In this document: positions 1-9,774 of the stretch, in pieces
Layout: each line of letters starts with the position of its first letter
Numbering within the stretch: the first letter of the stretch is position 1
DNA from: Vulcanimicrobiota bacterium
Lineage (GTDB): Bacteria > Vulcanimicrobiota > Vulcanimicrobiia > Vulcanimicrobiales > Vulcanimicrobiaceae
Direction of reading: 5' to 3'
DNA length: 64,000 nucleotides
Assembly (NCBI GenBank): GCA_027307235.1
Contig: DAHUXH010000013.1
Span: 124,001 to 188,000 of the forward strand
Made by a program: the position numbers and the translations under genes
The notes under the pieces: generated by a model
Seen by the model: the letters and a program-made list of their open reading frames with translations, nothing else
What the model was told of the DNA's origin: nothing
The model's database searches: none

Positions 1-796
1 AGAGCGTGATCACCGGCGCCGGAACGTTCTCGTCGATCGCCGCCTGCACCGTCCAGCGTCCTTCACCGGTGTCGTCGACGTAGCCGCGAATCTGCGAGAG
101 GTTCTTGTCGTCGGCGAATGCGCGTACCGCAAGTTCCAGCAGCCACGAGCGCACGACGCTGCCGTGACACCACACGCGCGCGAGTTGTTCGAGATCGAAT
201 GCGAACGGCGATTTTTCGAGAATTTCGAAGCCCTCGCCATACGCTTGCAGCAGGCCGTACTCGATGCCGTTATGCACCATTTTCGAGAAATGGCCGGAGC
301 CGGCCGGACCGACGTGAGCATATCCGTCGGGCGGCGCGAGCGCACGAAAGATCGGCTCGCAGAGTTTGACGGCGTCCGTGTCGCCGCCGACCATGAGGCA
401 GTAGCCTTCGGTTAAGCCCCACACGCCGCCGCTCGTGCCCGCGTCGACCAAATGCACGCTTTTGAGTTTGCAGCGGTCGTACGCGCGCAGACCGGCTTGC
501 CAGTTGGTGTTGCCGCCGTCGACGATCACGTCGCCGGGAGAGAGCAGCGTGAGCAGTTCATCGATGGTCTGATCGGTCGGCGCACCCGAGGGCACCATGA
601 TCCAGACGACGCGCGGTGTGTCGTGCAGCCGCTTCACCAGGTCCGCGAGCGAACTCGCGCCGTCCGCGCCGCCCGCTACCGTGCGCGCCACCGCGTCCCC
701 GTCGCGGTCGAAGGCGACAACCGCGTGTTTTTCGCGCAACAGGCGCGTCGTCATGTTGGCGCCCATCTTGCCGAGGCCCACCATCCCCAGGTGCAC
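1..796 (-). CDS. gnd: 6-phosphogluconate dehydrogenase, short (about 300 aa) type; 3' end outside the window
   Basis: Oxidative decarboxylation of 6-phosphogluconate to ribulose-5-phosphate in the pentose phosphate pathway. The start is GTG at 796, preceded by an AAGGGAAGAG-type ribosome site; the protein begins VHLGMVGLGKMGANM, the dinucleotide-binding Rossmann glycine loop. Further along are VDGGNTNW and SGGVWGLTEG, then KMVHNGIEYG with the catalytic lysine region. About 265 codons are visible; the C-terminus is cut by the window edge. The length fits the short Gnd form rather than the 470-aa E. coli form, which is often NAD-dependent (family knowledge). It lies 26 bp after tal-pgi and is probably the last gene of a tkt-tal/pgi-gnd operon. 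Confidence 0.93.
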   Translation of the reverse strand, partial: MHLGMVGLGKMGANMTTRLLREKHAVVAFDRDGDAVARTVAGGADGASSLADLVKRLHDTPRVVWIMVPSGAPTDQTIDELLTLLSPGDVIVDGGNTNWQAGLRAYDRCKLKSVHLVDAGTSGGVWGLTEGYCLMVGGDTDAVKLCEPIFRALAPPDGYAHVGPAGSGHFSKMVHNGIEYGLLQAYGEGFEILEKSPFAFDLEQLARVWCHGSVVRSWLLELAVRAFADDKNLSQIRGYVDDTGEGRWTVQAAIDENVPAPVITL

Positions 797-822
797 GATG
801 TAACTCTTCCCTTCTTACGTTG

Positions 823-3660
823 CTACGTTTTCGCTGTGAGTGCGTCGTCGACGATCGCGCCGAGCCGGCGCAGCCCGGCCTCGAGTGCGCCGGAGATGAC
901 GATGCGAAGGCCGCGCCGTTTGCGGCTATCGAGTGCTTGGAAGTCGCCGATCGACTGTGCGTCGATCAGCGTGCGAAAACCGACGTTCATTCCGGGAATC
1001 ATCGGGTCGCCGGCGGCCTCGTGAACCAGTTGCAGCGTCACGATCGAGTCGGGCCCGCCCTTATGTAACTGTCCGGTGGAGTGTAAGAAGCGCGGTCCGA
1101 AACCGACCGTGGTCGCCACCTTCCGCGCATCGCGAATCTTCACGCGCAGGTCCCGCAGCAAGCGTTCGTGCGCGGCGTTGTGATCGAGGTAGGCGGTGAT
1201 CGCGACGTAGTCGCCGGAGCGAATCTGGGCGAGCACGTCGGCGAGGGCATCGGCCGGTGACGACGTGCGCGCGTTCGCACTTCCGGAGAGCAGCGCTAGC
1301 GCGAACGCGTCGTCGCGGGTGCCGATGCGCGGTTGCGGGAGCGCTCCCGTCGATGCGAACGTCGCCAGCAGCGCCTTCGTATTGTCCTTGGATTCTTGAA
1401 CGTTGGGTTGGTCGAACGGGTCGATGTGCAATAGCGCGCCGGCCGCTGCCGTCGCGATCTCCCAAAGATAGAATTGCTCGCCCAGATCGTAGGCGTCGTT
1501 GAGCGCTAAACGGATCACCGGATGTCCGGCCGCTTCAAGCGCCGCGATCGCGCTGTCGGTGGAAGGATCGCTCGCGGGCAGATGCGCGCCGACATAGACG
1601 AAGACGCGATCACTTCCGTACACGGACGGATCGCCGAGCGGTTCTCCCTCAATCGGAATGACACCGGTGCCGAGCTTTCCGGTTGATTCGGCGATCAGCT
1701 GTTCGCACCATTGACCGAACGCAGCGATGCGGGGATGCGTCACGATCGTGAGCTTGTCGCGGCCGGCCTTCGCGCACGCGCCGATCGCCGCGCCGAAGCG
1801 CGTGCCGGGCGCCGTGCGTACGTCGACGATCTTGTCGTTGGCGTGCATCGCTCCCAGACCGCGGTCGAGCAGCAGATTGACGTCGTACCCGGCGATCGCC
1901 GCCGGCAGCATGCCGAAGAACGAGAGCGCGGAGTAGCGTCCGCCGATGTTGGGGTCGTTCTCGTAGACCGCACGGAATCCGACGCTCTTGGCTTCCACGG
2001 CGAGCGCCGTTCCCGGATCGGTGATTGCGACGAAGTGAGCGGCGGCGTTGTGCGCGCCGATCTTCTTGGCGACCTTGTCGTAGAAGTAACGGTAGAAGGC
2101 ATCCGGTTCGGTGGTCGTGCCGCTCTTGCTCGCGACGATGAACAGGGTGCGCCCGATGTCGATCGACGCTTCGATGCCGGCGATTTGGTCGGGGTCGGTC
2201 GAGTCGAGGACGTGCAGGCGCGGATAGCCCTCGATCGTGCCGAGCGTCGCGCGCAGCACGTCGGGTGCAAGCGAACTGCCGCCCATGCCGAGAACGACCG
2301 CGTGCGTGAATTCAACTGCGGTGTCTTTCGCGAGCGCTTTGAGATTGCTCGACCACTCCAGCAGATGCTGCGCGATGTCGAGCCATCCCAAGGACTGCTT
2401 GATGATCGCCGCGTGCGCCGGGTCGTCGGACCACAAGGTGGTATCCTTTGCGCGCAGACGCTTGAGAAAGTCGGCGTTCGCCAAGGTGTCCAGCGCGCCG
2501 TCGAAAGCCGCTTGCAGGCTCCCGAGCGAAACGCTGACCCGCTCAGCGTTCGAACAAAGCTGCTTCTGTTTGTAGACGATGGCTCCGAGCAGCGCTGCGA
2601 AGGAGTCGTTGAACGATGCGACGCCCTCGACTTGCAGTTGGTGCATCACATCGAAGACTGAAATCTTCGCTTCGGCAAGCGCTTTCATGACGGCGCGCGC
2701 GTTGTCGAGATCGCTTTCGACGGTGTCCGGCACGATGACGCCGTGATCCATCAGCGCGTCGAGCGTCTGCGGAGGCATGGTGTTGACGGTCTCGCGCGCG
2801 ACGACGTTTTCGACGTACATCAACTCGGGATACTTGGGATTTTTCGTTGAGGTCGATGCCCACAGCGGGCGTTGAACGGTCGCTCCGGCCGCTCGCGCGC
2901 GCGCGAAGCGGTCGCCGTGGAAGAGTTCTTTGAATTTCGCGTAGGTCAGCTTGAGGTTCGCGATCCCCGCCTTGCCCAACAGATGATCGAGCCGCTCTCC
3001 TTTGGCGATGCGCTCGTTCACCAGCTTGTCGATCGCGGTGTCGATGCGGCTCACGAAGACGCTGTTGACCGAGCGGATCGCAGCGATCGGCTTGCCCTCG
3101 GCGATGCGGCGCTCGATTCCCTTGATGTAGGCAAGTGCCGTCTTTTCGTACATTTCGATGGAGAAGATCAGCGTGACGTTGATGTTGATGCCCGCATAGA
3201 TCGCTTCCTCGATGGCGGGCACGCCTTCGTTGGTACCGGGAATCTTCACCATGAGGTTGGGGCGGTTGATGCGCTGCCACAGATGTTTGGCTGCGGCGAT
3301 CGTGCCTTGCGTGTCGTGTGCCAGCAGCGGTGAGACCTCGATGCTGACAAACCCGTCGTTGCCGCCCGATGCGTCGAAGACCGGCCGGAACAGATCGCAG
3401 GCGCTCTCGATGTCGGCGATCGCGAGGTCCCAGAAGAGGGCGTCGGCGCTGCTCCCGGTGCCGATGAGCGAGCGCAGTTGCGCGTCGTAGTCGTCGCCCG
3501 TGCCGATCGCCTTCTCGAAAATCGTCGGGTTGCTGGTCATGCCGCGCAAGCCGCTGTCGATCAAGCGTTGCAGTTCGCCCGACGCGAACATGCTGCGGCG
3601 GAGATTGTCGAGCCATACGCTCTGACCGGCGTTGAGAAGGTGTTGCAATTGCTGGTTCAC
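823..3660 (-). CDS. tal-pgi: bifunctional transaldolase / glucose-6-phosphate isomerase
   Basis: A 945-aa fusion of two sugar-phosphate enzymes. Residues about 1-370 are transaldolase: SNPTIFEKAI near the N-terminus and the Schiff-base lysine in NLMVKIPGTNEG. Residues about 400-945 are phosphoglucose isomerase: GMGGSSLAPDVL and the sugar-phosphate loop SKSGTTTEP, with HIDPFDQPNVQESK further on. The fusion links the non-oxidative pentose phosphate branch to glycolysis in one polypeptide. Such Tal-Pgi fusions are known from several bacterial lineages. It sits 24 bp after tkt and 26 bp before gnd on the same strand, so co-transcription is likely. ATG start at 3660; no frameshift is visible at the junction. 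Confidence 0.95.
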   Translation of the reverse strand: MNQQLQHLLNAGQSVWLDNLRRSMFASGELQRLIDSGLRGMTSNPTIFEKAIGTGDDYDAQLRSLIGTGSSADALFWDLAIADIESACDLFRPVFDASGGNDGFVSIEVSPLLAHDTQGTIAAAKHLWQRINRPNLMVKIPGTNEGVPAIEEAIYAGININVTLIFSIEMYEKTALAYIKGIERRIAEGKPIAAIRSVNSVFVSRIDTAIDKLVNERIAKGERLDHLLGKAGIANLKLTYAKFKELFHGDRFARARAAGATVQRPLWASTSTKNPKYPELMYVENVVARETVNTMPPQTLDALMDHGVIVPDTVESDLDNARAVMKALAEAKISVFDVMHQLQVEGVASFNDSFAALLGAIVYKQKQLCSNAERVSVSLGSLQAAFDGALDTLANADFLKRLRAKDTTLWSDDPAHAAIIKQSLGWLDIAQHLLEWSSNLKALAKDTAVEFTHAVVLGMGGSSLAPDVLRATLGTIEGYPRLHVLDSTDPDQIAGIEASIDIGRTLFIVASKSGTTTEPDAFYRYFYDKVAKKIGAHNAAAHFVAITDPGTALAVEAKSVGFRAVYENDPNIGGRYSALSFFGMLPAAIAGYDVNLLLDRGLGAMHANDKIVDVRTAPGTRFGAAIGACAKAGRDKLTIVTHPRIAAFGQWCEQLIAESTGKLGTGVIPIEGEPLGDPSVYGSDRVFVYVGAHLPASDPSTDSAIAALEAAGHPVIRLALNDAYDLGEQFYLWEIATAAAGALLHIDPFDQPNVQESKDNTKALLATFASTGALPQPRIGTRDDAFALALLSGSANARTSSPADALADVLAQIRSGDYVAITAYLDHNAAHERLLRDLRVKIRDARKVATTVGFGPRFLHSTGQLHKGGPDSIVTLQLVHEAAGDPMIPGMNVGFRTLIDAQSIGDFQALDSRKRRGLRIVISGALEAGLRRLGAIVDDALTAKT

Positions 3661-3684
3661 GTCAATCTCCTCTTGATACGGGCG

Positions 3685-5682
3685 TTATCGAGTTGCAATG
3701 GCGAAATGGCCGGCCGCGACGGCGGCGATGTGTTCGGGTGTGAAGCCGAGGGTTCCGGCGATCGCGGCGGCCGGCGCCGAAAGTCCGAACCGGTCGATGC
3801 CGTAGGTCACTCCGCGCGAGCCGACGTAGCGTTCCCAACCCAGCGTCGCCGCAGCCTCGATCGAGATGCGTGCGGTCACGGCTTGCGGCAGCACGCGCTC
3901 GCGGTATTCATCGGGCTGACGGTCGAACAGCTCCCACGACGGCATCGACACGACGCGCGTGGCGATCCCCTGTGCATCGAGCAGGCGCTTTGCGCCGATC
4001 GCAAGCGCGACTTCCGAACCCGTCGCAATCGCAATGAGATCGGGCGTGCCCGCGGTGTCCGCGATGATGTAGGCGCCGCGCCCGACATCGGCGCAGCGCT
4101 CGCCCAAGAACGGCACCGTCTGCCGCGTGAGCACGAGCGCCCACGGGCCGCTCCCCGGCTGCACCATCAGCTTCCACGCTTCGAGGGTCTCGAGCGAGTC
4201 GGCCGGGCGCACGACCGTGATATTCGGCGTCGCGCGCAGCGTCGCGAGTTGTTCGATCGGCTCGTGCGTCGGCCCGTCCTCGCCGAGAAACACCGAGTCG
4301 TGCGTGAAGATAAACGCCACGTGCGCGTTGCTCAACGCCGCTAGGCGCACGGCCGGTTTCATGTAGTCGACGAAGTTGAAGAAGGTCGCGGTGAAGGGGA
4401 GCACGCCGCCGTGCTGCGCCATGCCGTTGGCAGCCGCTGCCATGACATGTTCGCGAACGCCGAAATGCACGTTGCGTCCCGTGTACGCGTAGGCTTGAAA
4501 ATCCCCGTGACCTTTCAGGTAGGTTTTCGTCGACGGATCGAGGTCGGCGGAGCCGCCCACGAGCTCGGGCAACGCGGCGGCAATCGCATTCATCACCGTG
4601 CCGCCAGCATCGCGCGTCGCCATCGCACCGTTCTCGGCCGTGAATGACGGCCACGGAAGATCTGCCGGCAGTTCGCCGGAAAGGATGCGCCGCAGTTGCG
4701 CGGCGGCCGCGCCGTGGCGCGACTCCCAGGCGCTGTAGTTGGCGCCCCACTGCGCTTGCAGGTTCGCGCCCTTCTCGACGAATGCGCGGAAGAACGTCAG
4801 CACGTCGTCGGGGACGTAGAAGTCCGGCTCGAGCGGCCAGCCGAAAAACTCCTTGGTGCGTCTGACGTTGTCGGCTCCCAACGGCTCGCCGTGCGCGAGG
4901 TATTGATCTTGTCGGGGTGAGCCGTATCCGATGTGCGTGCGAACGCGAATGAACGATGGCCGGTCGGTCACGGTCTTCGCGGTGGCGATCGCTTCGTCGA
5001 TGACGTCAACGTCATTGGCATGCGAGATGTCGAGTGACTGCACGTGCCAGCCGCAGGCGTCGAAACGCGCGTCGTGCTCGTCGGTGAAGGTGACGTCGGT
5101 CGGACCTGCGAGCGAGACGCGATTGTCATCGTAGAGCACGATGAGTTTTCCGAGTTTGAGATGACCGGCGAGCGAGATCGTCTCTTGGCTGATGCCTTCC
5201 ATCAAGTCACCGTCACTGCACAGCGCGAAGGTGAAATGATCGAAGAGCACGCCGGTGGGATCATAGGTCGCGGCCACGTGCGCTTGCGCGATCGCCATGC
5301 CGAGCGCGTTTGCGATCCCCTGCCCGAGGGGCCCGGTGGTCGCCTCGACGCCGGGAGTGTGCAGCGACTCTGGATGGCCCGGCGTCTTGCTCCCCAGTTG
5401 GCGGAAGTGCTTGAGGTCGTCGAGCGTGAGGCCGTATCCGGTCAGGTAGAGCATGGCGTAGAGCAGCATCGACGCGTGTCCCGACGAGAGCACGAACCGG
5501 TCCCGATTGAACCATGCCGGATCCTGCGGGTTGAAACGCAGATGCCGGGTCCAGAGCGCATAAATCATCGCCGCCGCTCCCAGCGGCATCCCGGGATGGC
5601 CCGAATTGGCCTTCTGCACGGCATCAACCGCCAAGAAGCGAATGGCATTGATGCGGAGATCGTCGTCGCGCGTGTTCGGCAC
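3685..5682 (-). CDS. tkt: transketolase
   Basis: Thiamine-diphosphate enzyme moving two-carbon units between sugar phosphates. The chosen start is GTG at 5682 ([16 protein letters not shown]), four bases after a perfect AGGAGG; this gives 665 aa, the normal length. An in-frame ATG 66 codons upstream would add an arginine-rich extension overlapping dapD and is rejected. Motifs: [19 protein letters not shown] near the N-terminus, [16 protein letters not shown], the ThDP/Mg site [10 protein letters not shown]...DDNRVSLAG, and the pyrimidine-binding [16 protein letters not shown]. It is the first gene of the pentose phosphate block and diverges from dapD across 131 bp. Confidence 0.96.
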   Translation of the reverse strand: MPNTRDDDLRINAIRFLAVDAVQKANSGHPGMPLGAAAMIYALWTRHLRFNPQDPAWFNRDRFVLSSGHASMLLYAMLYLTGYGLTLDDLKHFRQLGSKTPGHPESLHTPGVEATTGPLGQGIANALGMAIAQAHVAATYDPTGVLFDHFTFALCSDGDLMEGISQETISLAGHLKLGKLIVLYDDNRVSLAGPTDVTFTDEHDARFDACGWHVQSLDISHANDVDVIDEAIATAKTVTDRPSFIRVRTHIGYGSPRQDQYLAHGEPLGADNVRRTKEFFGWPLEPDFYVPDDVLTFFRAFVEKGANLQAQWGANYSAWESRHGAAAAQLRRILSGELPADLPWPSFTAENGAMATRDAGGTVMNAIAAALPELVGGSADLDPSTKTYLKGHGDFQAYAYTGRNVHFGVREHVMAAAANGMAQHGGVLPFTATFFNFVDYMKPAVRLAALSNAHVAFIFTHDSVFLGEDGPTHEPIEQLATLRATPNITVVRPADSLETLEAWKLMVQPGSGPWALVLTRQTVPFLGERCADVGRGAYIIADTAGTPDLIAIATGSEVALAIGAKRLLDAQGIATRVVSMPSWELFDRQPDEYRERVLPQAVTARISIEAAATLGWERYVGSRGVTYGIDRFGLSAPAAAIAGTLGFTPEHIAAVAAGHFAIATR

Positions 5683-5813
5683 GGTACCTCCTATCGATTC
5701 CCGGCGTTCAGAGTGGAAGCTGTACGTGTTCGCGATGCTCCCTCGTATTCTTACCCGGGCCGAAGGGTGGTTCGCCGGGAGGGTGCGAGTCCGGCGACGT
5801 ACTCGCTCCCCCG

Positions 5814-6644
5814 ATGGATGTAGAAACGATGCAAGCCGCGATCGAGTCGCTCGCTCGCGGTGAGGGCGACGTACGTGCAAAAGCCGGGCGTGTGGTCGAC
5901 GACGTCATCGAGGCGCTCGACAAGGGCCTCGTCCGCGTCGCCGAACCGGACGGCGCGGGGGGCTGGACCACGCACGCTTGGATCAAGCAGGCGATCTTGA
6001 TGTACTTCAAACGATGCGACGTCGATTGGATCGGCGATCCCGAGCGCGACGACGTCGTGTACTTCGACAAGATTCCGCTCAAGCGCAATTACAAGAAGCT
6101 CGGCGTCCGCTGCGTTCCGCCGGGCGTTGCGCGCTTTGGAAGTTTTCTCGGGCGCGGTGCGATCTTGATGCCGGGATACGTGAACATCGGTGCCTACGTC
6201 GATGAAGGAACGATGGTCGACACGTGGGCCACCGTCGGATCATGCGCGCAGATCGGTAAGAACGTGCATCTCTCCGGCGGCGTCGGCATCGGCGGCGTAC
6301 TCGAACCACCGCAAGCCAGTCCCGTGATCGTCGAGGACGGCGCGTTCGTCGGCTCGCGCTGCATCGTCGTCGAAGGCGTGCGCGTCGGCCGGCAAGCCGT
6401 CCTCGGCGCCGGCGTCACGCTGACCGCCAGTACGCCGATCGTCGATGCGCGCATCGCCGACGCTCCGGTGACCAAAGGTGCGATTCCCGCGCGCGCCGTG
6501 GTGATTCCGGGCACGATGCCCAAACGGTTCGCAGGCGGTGAGTTCGGGGTGCCGTGTGCGCTAATCATCGGTGAACGCACGGAATCGACCGACTTGAAGA
6601 CGTCGCTCAACGACGCGCTGCGCGAGTTCGAGGTGGCGGTGTGA
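5814..6644 (+). CDS. dapD: 2,3,4,5-tetrahydropyridine-2,6-dicarboxylate N-succinyltransferase
   Basis: Succinyl-CoA-dependent step of the succinylase branch of lysine/diaminopimelate synthesis. It is 276 aa, typical of DapD. An N-terminal helical part is followed by left-handed beta-helix hexapeptide repeats: [20 protein letters not shown], then [18 protein letters not shown] and the conserved substrate region with [17 protein letters not shown]. The start ATG at 5814 has only a weak ribosome site. It overlaps the following aminotransferase start by 4 bp (GTGA), indicating translational coupling. Confidence 0.96.
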   Translation: MDVETMQAAIESLARGEGDVRAKAGRVVDDVIEALDKGLVRVAEPDGAGGWTTHAWIKQAILMYFKRCDVDWIGDPERDDVVYFDKIPLKRNYKKLGVRCVPPGVARFGSFLGRGAILMPGYVNIGAYVDEGTMVDTWATVGSCAQIGKNVHLSGGVGIGGVLEPPQASPVIVEDGAFVGSRCIVVEGVRVGRQAVLGAGVTLTASTPIVDARIADAPVTKGAIPARAVVIPGTMPKRFAGGEFGVPCALIIGERTESTDLKTSLNDALREFEVAV

Positions 6645-7768
6645 ACCCACGCGTCGCACAGATTGTGCCGTCGCTCATTCGCGAGATCGCCGCGCTCAAG
6701 CGTCCGACCTCCATCGACTTGGGGCTCGGCGAGCCGTCGCTGATGCCGAACATGGAGCACTTCGAGCACGCCATGACCTTCGTTCGGCGTAACGGCGTGC
6801 ATTACACGCAGAATGCCGGCGACGTCGGCTTGCGCGAGCGAATCGCGGCGCACTATGCCTACCCGCATATGCCGGACGCCGACAACGTCTGCGTGACGAC
6901 CGGCTCGCAAGAGGCGATGTTCGCCGTGCTGATGGCGTTGCTCGACCCCGTCTGTGATGACCTGTTGATCGTGGAGCCTGCGTTTCCGTCGTATGTGAAG
7001 ATGGCGCGCCTCAACGGCATCGCGTGCTCGATTGTTGCGATGCGCGAAGAGGACGATTTTGCCTTTGACGCCGAGCGCATCGCGGCTGCACTCGGTCCGC
7101 GGACGCGCGCCATCGTGCTGTGCTCACCGTGCAACCCGACCGCGCGCGTGATCTCGCGCAGCGAAGTCGACGCGCTCGTCGCCGCCCTGGAGCGGCGCGG
7201 CGGCGAGCCGGTCTGGATCATTCACGACGAGGTCTACCGCGAGCAGACCTTCATCGCCGACGCCGGATATTTCGCGAGCGTCTATCCGCGCACCATCGTC
7301 ACCAACAGCTTGAGCAAAAGCAACGCGCTGACGGGCTTACGCATCGGCTGGATTCTATCGCCGCGTGAGATCGCAAACGAGATGGTCAAGTGTCATGCGT
7401 GGCTGACGTCATGCGCCGATGCGTTCGCGCAACAGGTTGCCGTGCACGTGTTCTCGACGCCGGGTGCCGTGCGCGAGCATGCAGCCTGGTATGAGGAGCA
7501 GGCTGGGCTCGTGCGTGACGTGCTCGCACACAGCGGCCTGCGCTTCATCGCACCCGAAGGAAGCTTCTATGCGTGCGTTCGTTTGCCCGACGGCATCGAT
7601 TCGGTTGCGGCCGCGCGCGTGCTGGCGAGCGAGTACGATGTCATCGCGATCCCGGGCGTGACCTTCGGCGCATCTTTTGCGTCGTGGCTGCGGTTGAGCT
7701 GGGTGGCTCCCATCGATGCGGTGCGCACCGGAGTGGAGCGTATCGCGTCGTTCGCACAGCGAGCATGA
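6641..7768 (+). CDS. class I/II PLP aminotransferase, probable N-succinyldiaminopimelate aminotransferase
   Basis: A fold-type I aminotransferase of 375 aa. Visible features are an N-terminal substrate loop (LGLGEPSLMPN), TTGSQEAMF, the CSPCNPTARV motif, the aspartate of HDEVYRE, and the PLP-lysine motif SLSKSNALTGLRIGW. The GTG start overlaps the dapD stop by 4 bp. That coupling suggests it performs the DapC step next in the same pathway, but the family is broad and substrate specificity cannot be read from sequence alone. Other candidates are aspartate or alanine aminotransferase. Confidence 0.85.
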   Translation: MNPRVAQIVPSLIREIAALKRPTSIDLGLGEPSLMPNMEHFEHAMTFVRRNGVHYTQNAGDVGLRERIAAHYAYPHMPDADNVCVTTGSQEAMFAVLMALLDPVCDDLLIVEPAFPSYVKMARLNGIACSIVAMREEDDFAFDAERIAAALGPRTRAIVLCSPCNPTARVISRSEVDALVAALERRGGEPVWIIHDEVYREQTFIADAGYFASVYPRTIVTNSLSKSNALTGLRIGWILSPREIANEMVKCHAWLTSCADAFAQQVAVHVFSTPGAVREHAAWYEEQAGLVRDVLAHSGLRFIAPEGSFYACVRLPDGIDSVAAARVLASEYDVIAIPGVTFGASFASWLRLSWVAPIDAVRTGVERIASFAQRA

Positions 7769-7778
7769 GGGGCGCCAG

Positions 7779-8414
7779 ATGAAGATCGGTATCTTGGGCA
7801 GCGGAGAGGTCGCGATATCGCTTGCGGCGGGATTTCTCGCGCGCGGCCACGAGGTGATGCTTGGAACGCGTCACGCGAGCAAGCTCGAAAAATGGAAAAA
7901 CGAACGTGGCGAACGCGCGCACACCGGGTCGTTCGCGCAGTGTGTGGCGTTCGGCGAGATCGTCGTGCTCGCCACGCTCGGCTCGGCGACGCTCGACGTG
8001 ATCGCGCACGTCGGTGCGCACGAGTTTGCGGCCAAGACGGTCATCGACGCCACCAATCCGTTGCGGACCGGCGACGGCGGTCCGGAACTCTACGTCGGCT
8101 GGAATGATTCGCTGGGAGAGCAGGTGCAGGCGGCCATTCCCCACGCCAAAGTCGTCAAGGCATTCAACACCGTCGGTCACGCGCACATGGTCGATCCGGC
8201 GTTTCCCGGCGGACCGCCCGACATGTTCATCTGCGGTAACGATGAGACCGCTAAGCACGCCGTCACCGGGATTCTGCATGATTTCGGATGGGGAACCATT
8301 GATCTCGGCGGTATCGAGCGATCGCGTTACCTCGAACCGATGTGTCTCGTGTGGGTCCTCTACGGCATGCGCGGCAACGGCTGGAATCACGCCTTCAAGA
8401 TGCTGCGCGCGTAG
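7779..8414 (+). CDS. NADPH-dependent F420-reductase-like Rossmann oxidoreductase
   Basis: 211 aa. It starts MKIGILGSGEVAISLAAGFLARGHEV, the glycine-rich NADP loop of the F420-dependent NADP oxidoreductase family. Then come LGTRHASKLEKW and VVKAFNTVG, both typical of Fno-like proteins. The ATG at 7779 is preferred because an upstream in-frame start would overlap the preceding aminotransferase. It lies 10 bp after that gene and overlaps convergently by 20 bp with the aldehyde dehydrogenase. The real cofactor and substrate are unknown; many members are not F420 enzymes. Confidence 0.8.
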   Translation: MKIGILGSGEVAISLAAGFLARGHEVMLGTRHASKLEKWKNERGERAHTGSFAQCVAFGEIVVLATLGSATLDVIAHVGAHEFAAKTVIDATNPLRTGDGGPELYVGWNDSLGEQVQAAIPHAKVVKAFNTVGHAHMVDPAFPGGPPDMFICGNDETAKHAVTGILHDFGWGTIDLGGIERSRYLEPMCLVWVLYGMRGNGWNHAFKMLRA

Positions 8415-9774
8415 CGATGCGCACCGTTTGCACATTCGTGAATTCGTGTATGCCGAAGGCCGAGAGTTCGCGGCCGTAGCCGCTCTTCTTGACGCCGCCG
8501 AACGGTAGGCCCGGATCGCTCGCGACGATGCCGTTGACGAACACGCTGCCGGCTTCGATGCCTGCCGCCAAGCGTTCCGCGCGCGCAGTGTCCTCCGTCC
8601 AGATCGCGCACCCGAGCCCGAACTGCGACGCATTCGCAAGCGCCAGCGCGTCGTCGGCATCGCGCGCGCGAACGATCGCCGCCGCCGGTCCGAACGTCTC
8701 CTCGTCGAAGACGCGCATTCCGGGACGCACTTCGCTCAGAACGGTGGGTTCGTAGAAGAAGCCGGGCCGGTCGATGGCATGACCGCCGCAGGCCAGCCGC
8801 GCTCCCGCACGCAGCGATGCCTGCACCTGCTCGTCGAGCGTCGCACGCAAACTTGCCCGCGCCAGCGGTCCGAGCTGCGTCTCGGGCTGCATCGGTTCGC
8901 CGATGCGTAACGCTTGCGTGCCCTGCGCGAACGCATCGACGAATCGATCGTAGTGCGGCTCCGTGACGATGAAGCGCTTGGCGGCGATGCAGCTCTGGCC
9001 GTTGTTTTGAAAGCGCGCGGCGATCGCCGCCGCGACCGCGCCCTCGATGTCAGCATCGTCCAGGACGATAAACGCATCCGATCCGCCCAGTTCCAACACG
9101 CATTTCTTGATCGCTTGCGCCGCCGCTTGCGCGACGGCGACGCCCGCGCGTTCGCTGCCGGTCAGCGTGACGCCGGCGATACGCGGATCGGCGATGAGGC
9201 GGTCTGCGACGTCGTTGTCGATCAGGAGCGTCGTGAATGCGCCGTGCGGCATGCCGGATGCGGTCATCACGCGCTCGCATTCCAGGCCGCAGCGGGTGGT
9301 GTTCTCGGCGTGCTTGAGAACGACCACATTTCCGGCGGCCAGGGCCGGAATGGCGGCACGAACGACTTGCCAAAACGGAAAATTCCACGGCATGATCGCG
9401 AAGATGACGCCGAGCGGGCGAAACGCAATGTAGCCGCCGGTTCCGCAGGGCACAGGAACGGGCGTCAGCATTTGCGCGGCATTGCCGGCGAAGTACTCGC
9501 AACACGCGGCGCACTTGTCGATCTCGGCGCGCGCTTGTTCGATCGGCTTGCCCATCTCGCGCACCGCCGTCGATGCCAGCACCTCGCGCTCGGCGCGCAG
9601 CCGCTCGCCGAGCGCGCGCAAGCGCAGCGCGCGCTCGCTCACGGGAAGCTCGCGCCAGGACGACGCGGTGCGCATCGCGCTATCGAGACGACGGTCGATG
9701 TCAACGGTGGTGTGAACGGCGACTCGTTCGAGCTGCCGGCCGGTGGTAGGATCGAGGGTGGTCAGCATGGTCAT
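8395..9774 (-). CDS. NAD(P)-dependent aldehyde dehydrogenase, succinate-semialdehyde dehydrogenase-like
   Basis: 459 aa. ALDH motifs: FRPLGVIFAIMPWNFPFWQV, the catalytic glutamate in LELGGSDAFIV, the catalytic cysteine in NNGQSCIAAKRF, and the C-terminal GGVKKSGYGRELSAFG. These match the short succinate-semialdehyde dehydrogenase group (Sad/YneI-like). The start ATG at 9774 overlaps the stop of the upstream formimidoyltransferase (ATGA), so the two are translationally coupled. A second ATG two codons later is also possible. Substrate assignment is by family resemblance only. Confidence 0.88.
   Translation of the reverse strand: MTMLTTLDPTTGRQLERVAVHTTVDIDRRLDSAMRTASSWRELPVSERALRLRALGERLRAEREVLASTAVREMGKPIEQARAEIDKCAACCEYFAGNAAQMLTPVPVPCGTGGYIAFRPLGVIFAIMPWNFPFWQVVRAAIPALAAGNVVVLKHAENTTRCGLECERVMTASGMPHGAFTTLLIDNDVADRLIADPRIAGVTLTGSERAGVAVAQAAAQAIKKCVLELGGSDAFIVLDDADIEGAVAAAIAARFQNNGQSCIAAKRFIVTEPHYDRFVDAFAQGTQALRIGEPMQPETQLGPLARASLRATLDEQVQASLRAGARLACGGHAIDRPGFFYEPTVLSEVRPGMRVFDEETFGPAAAIVRARDADDALALANASQFGLGCAIWTEDTARAERLAAGIEAGSVFVNGIVASDPGLPFGGVKKSGYGRELSAFGIHEFTNVQTVRIATRAAS

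Noticed and set aside
1711-2661. 316-aa plus-strand open frame inside tal-pgi
   Set aside because: Antisense shadow of the phosphoglucose isomerase half; no recognisable domain.
5683-5880. 66-codon in-frame extension of transketolase from an upstream ATG
   Set aside because: Arginine-rich and non-conserved, overlaps dapD, and a perfect AGGAGG sits directly before the GTG at 5682.
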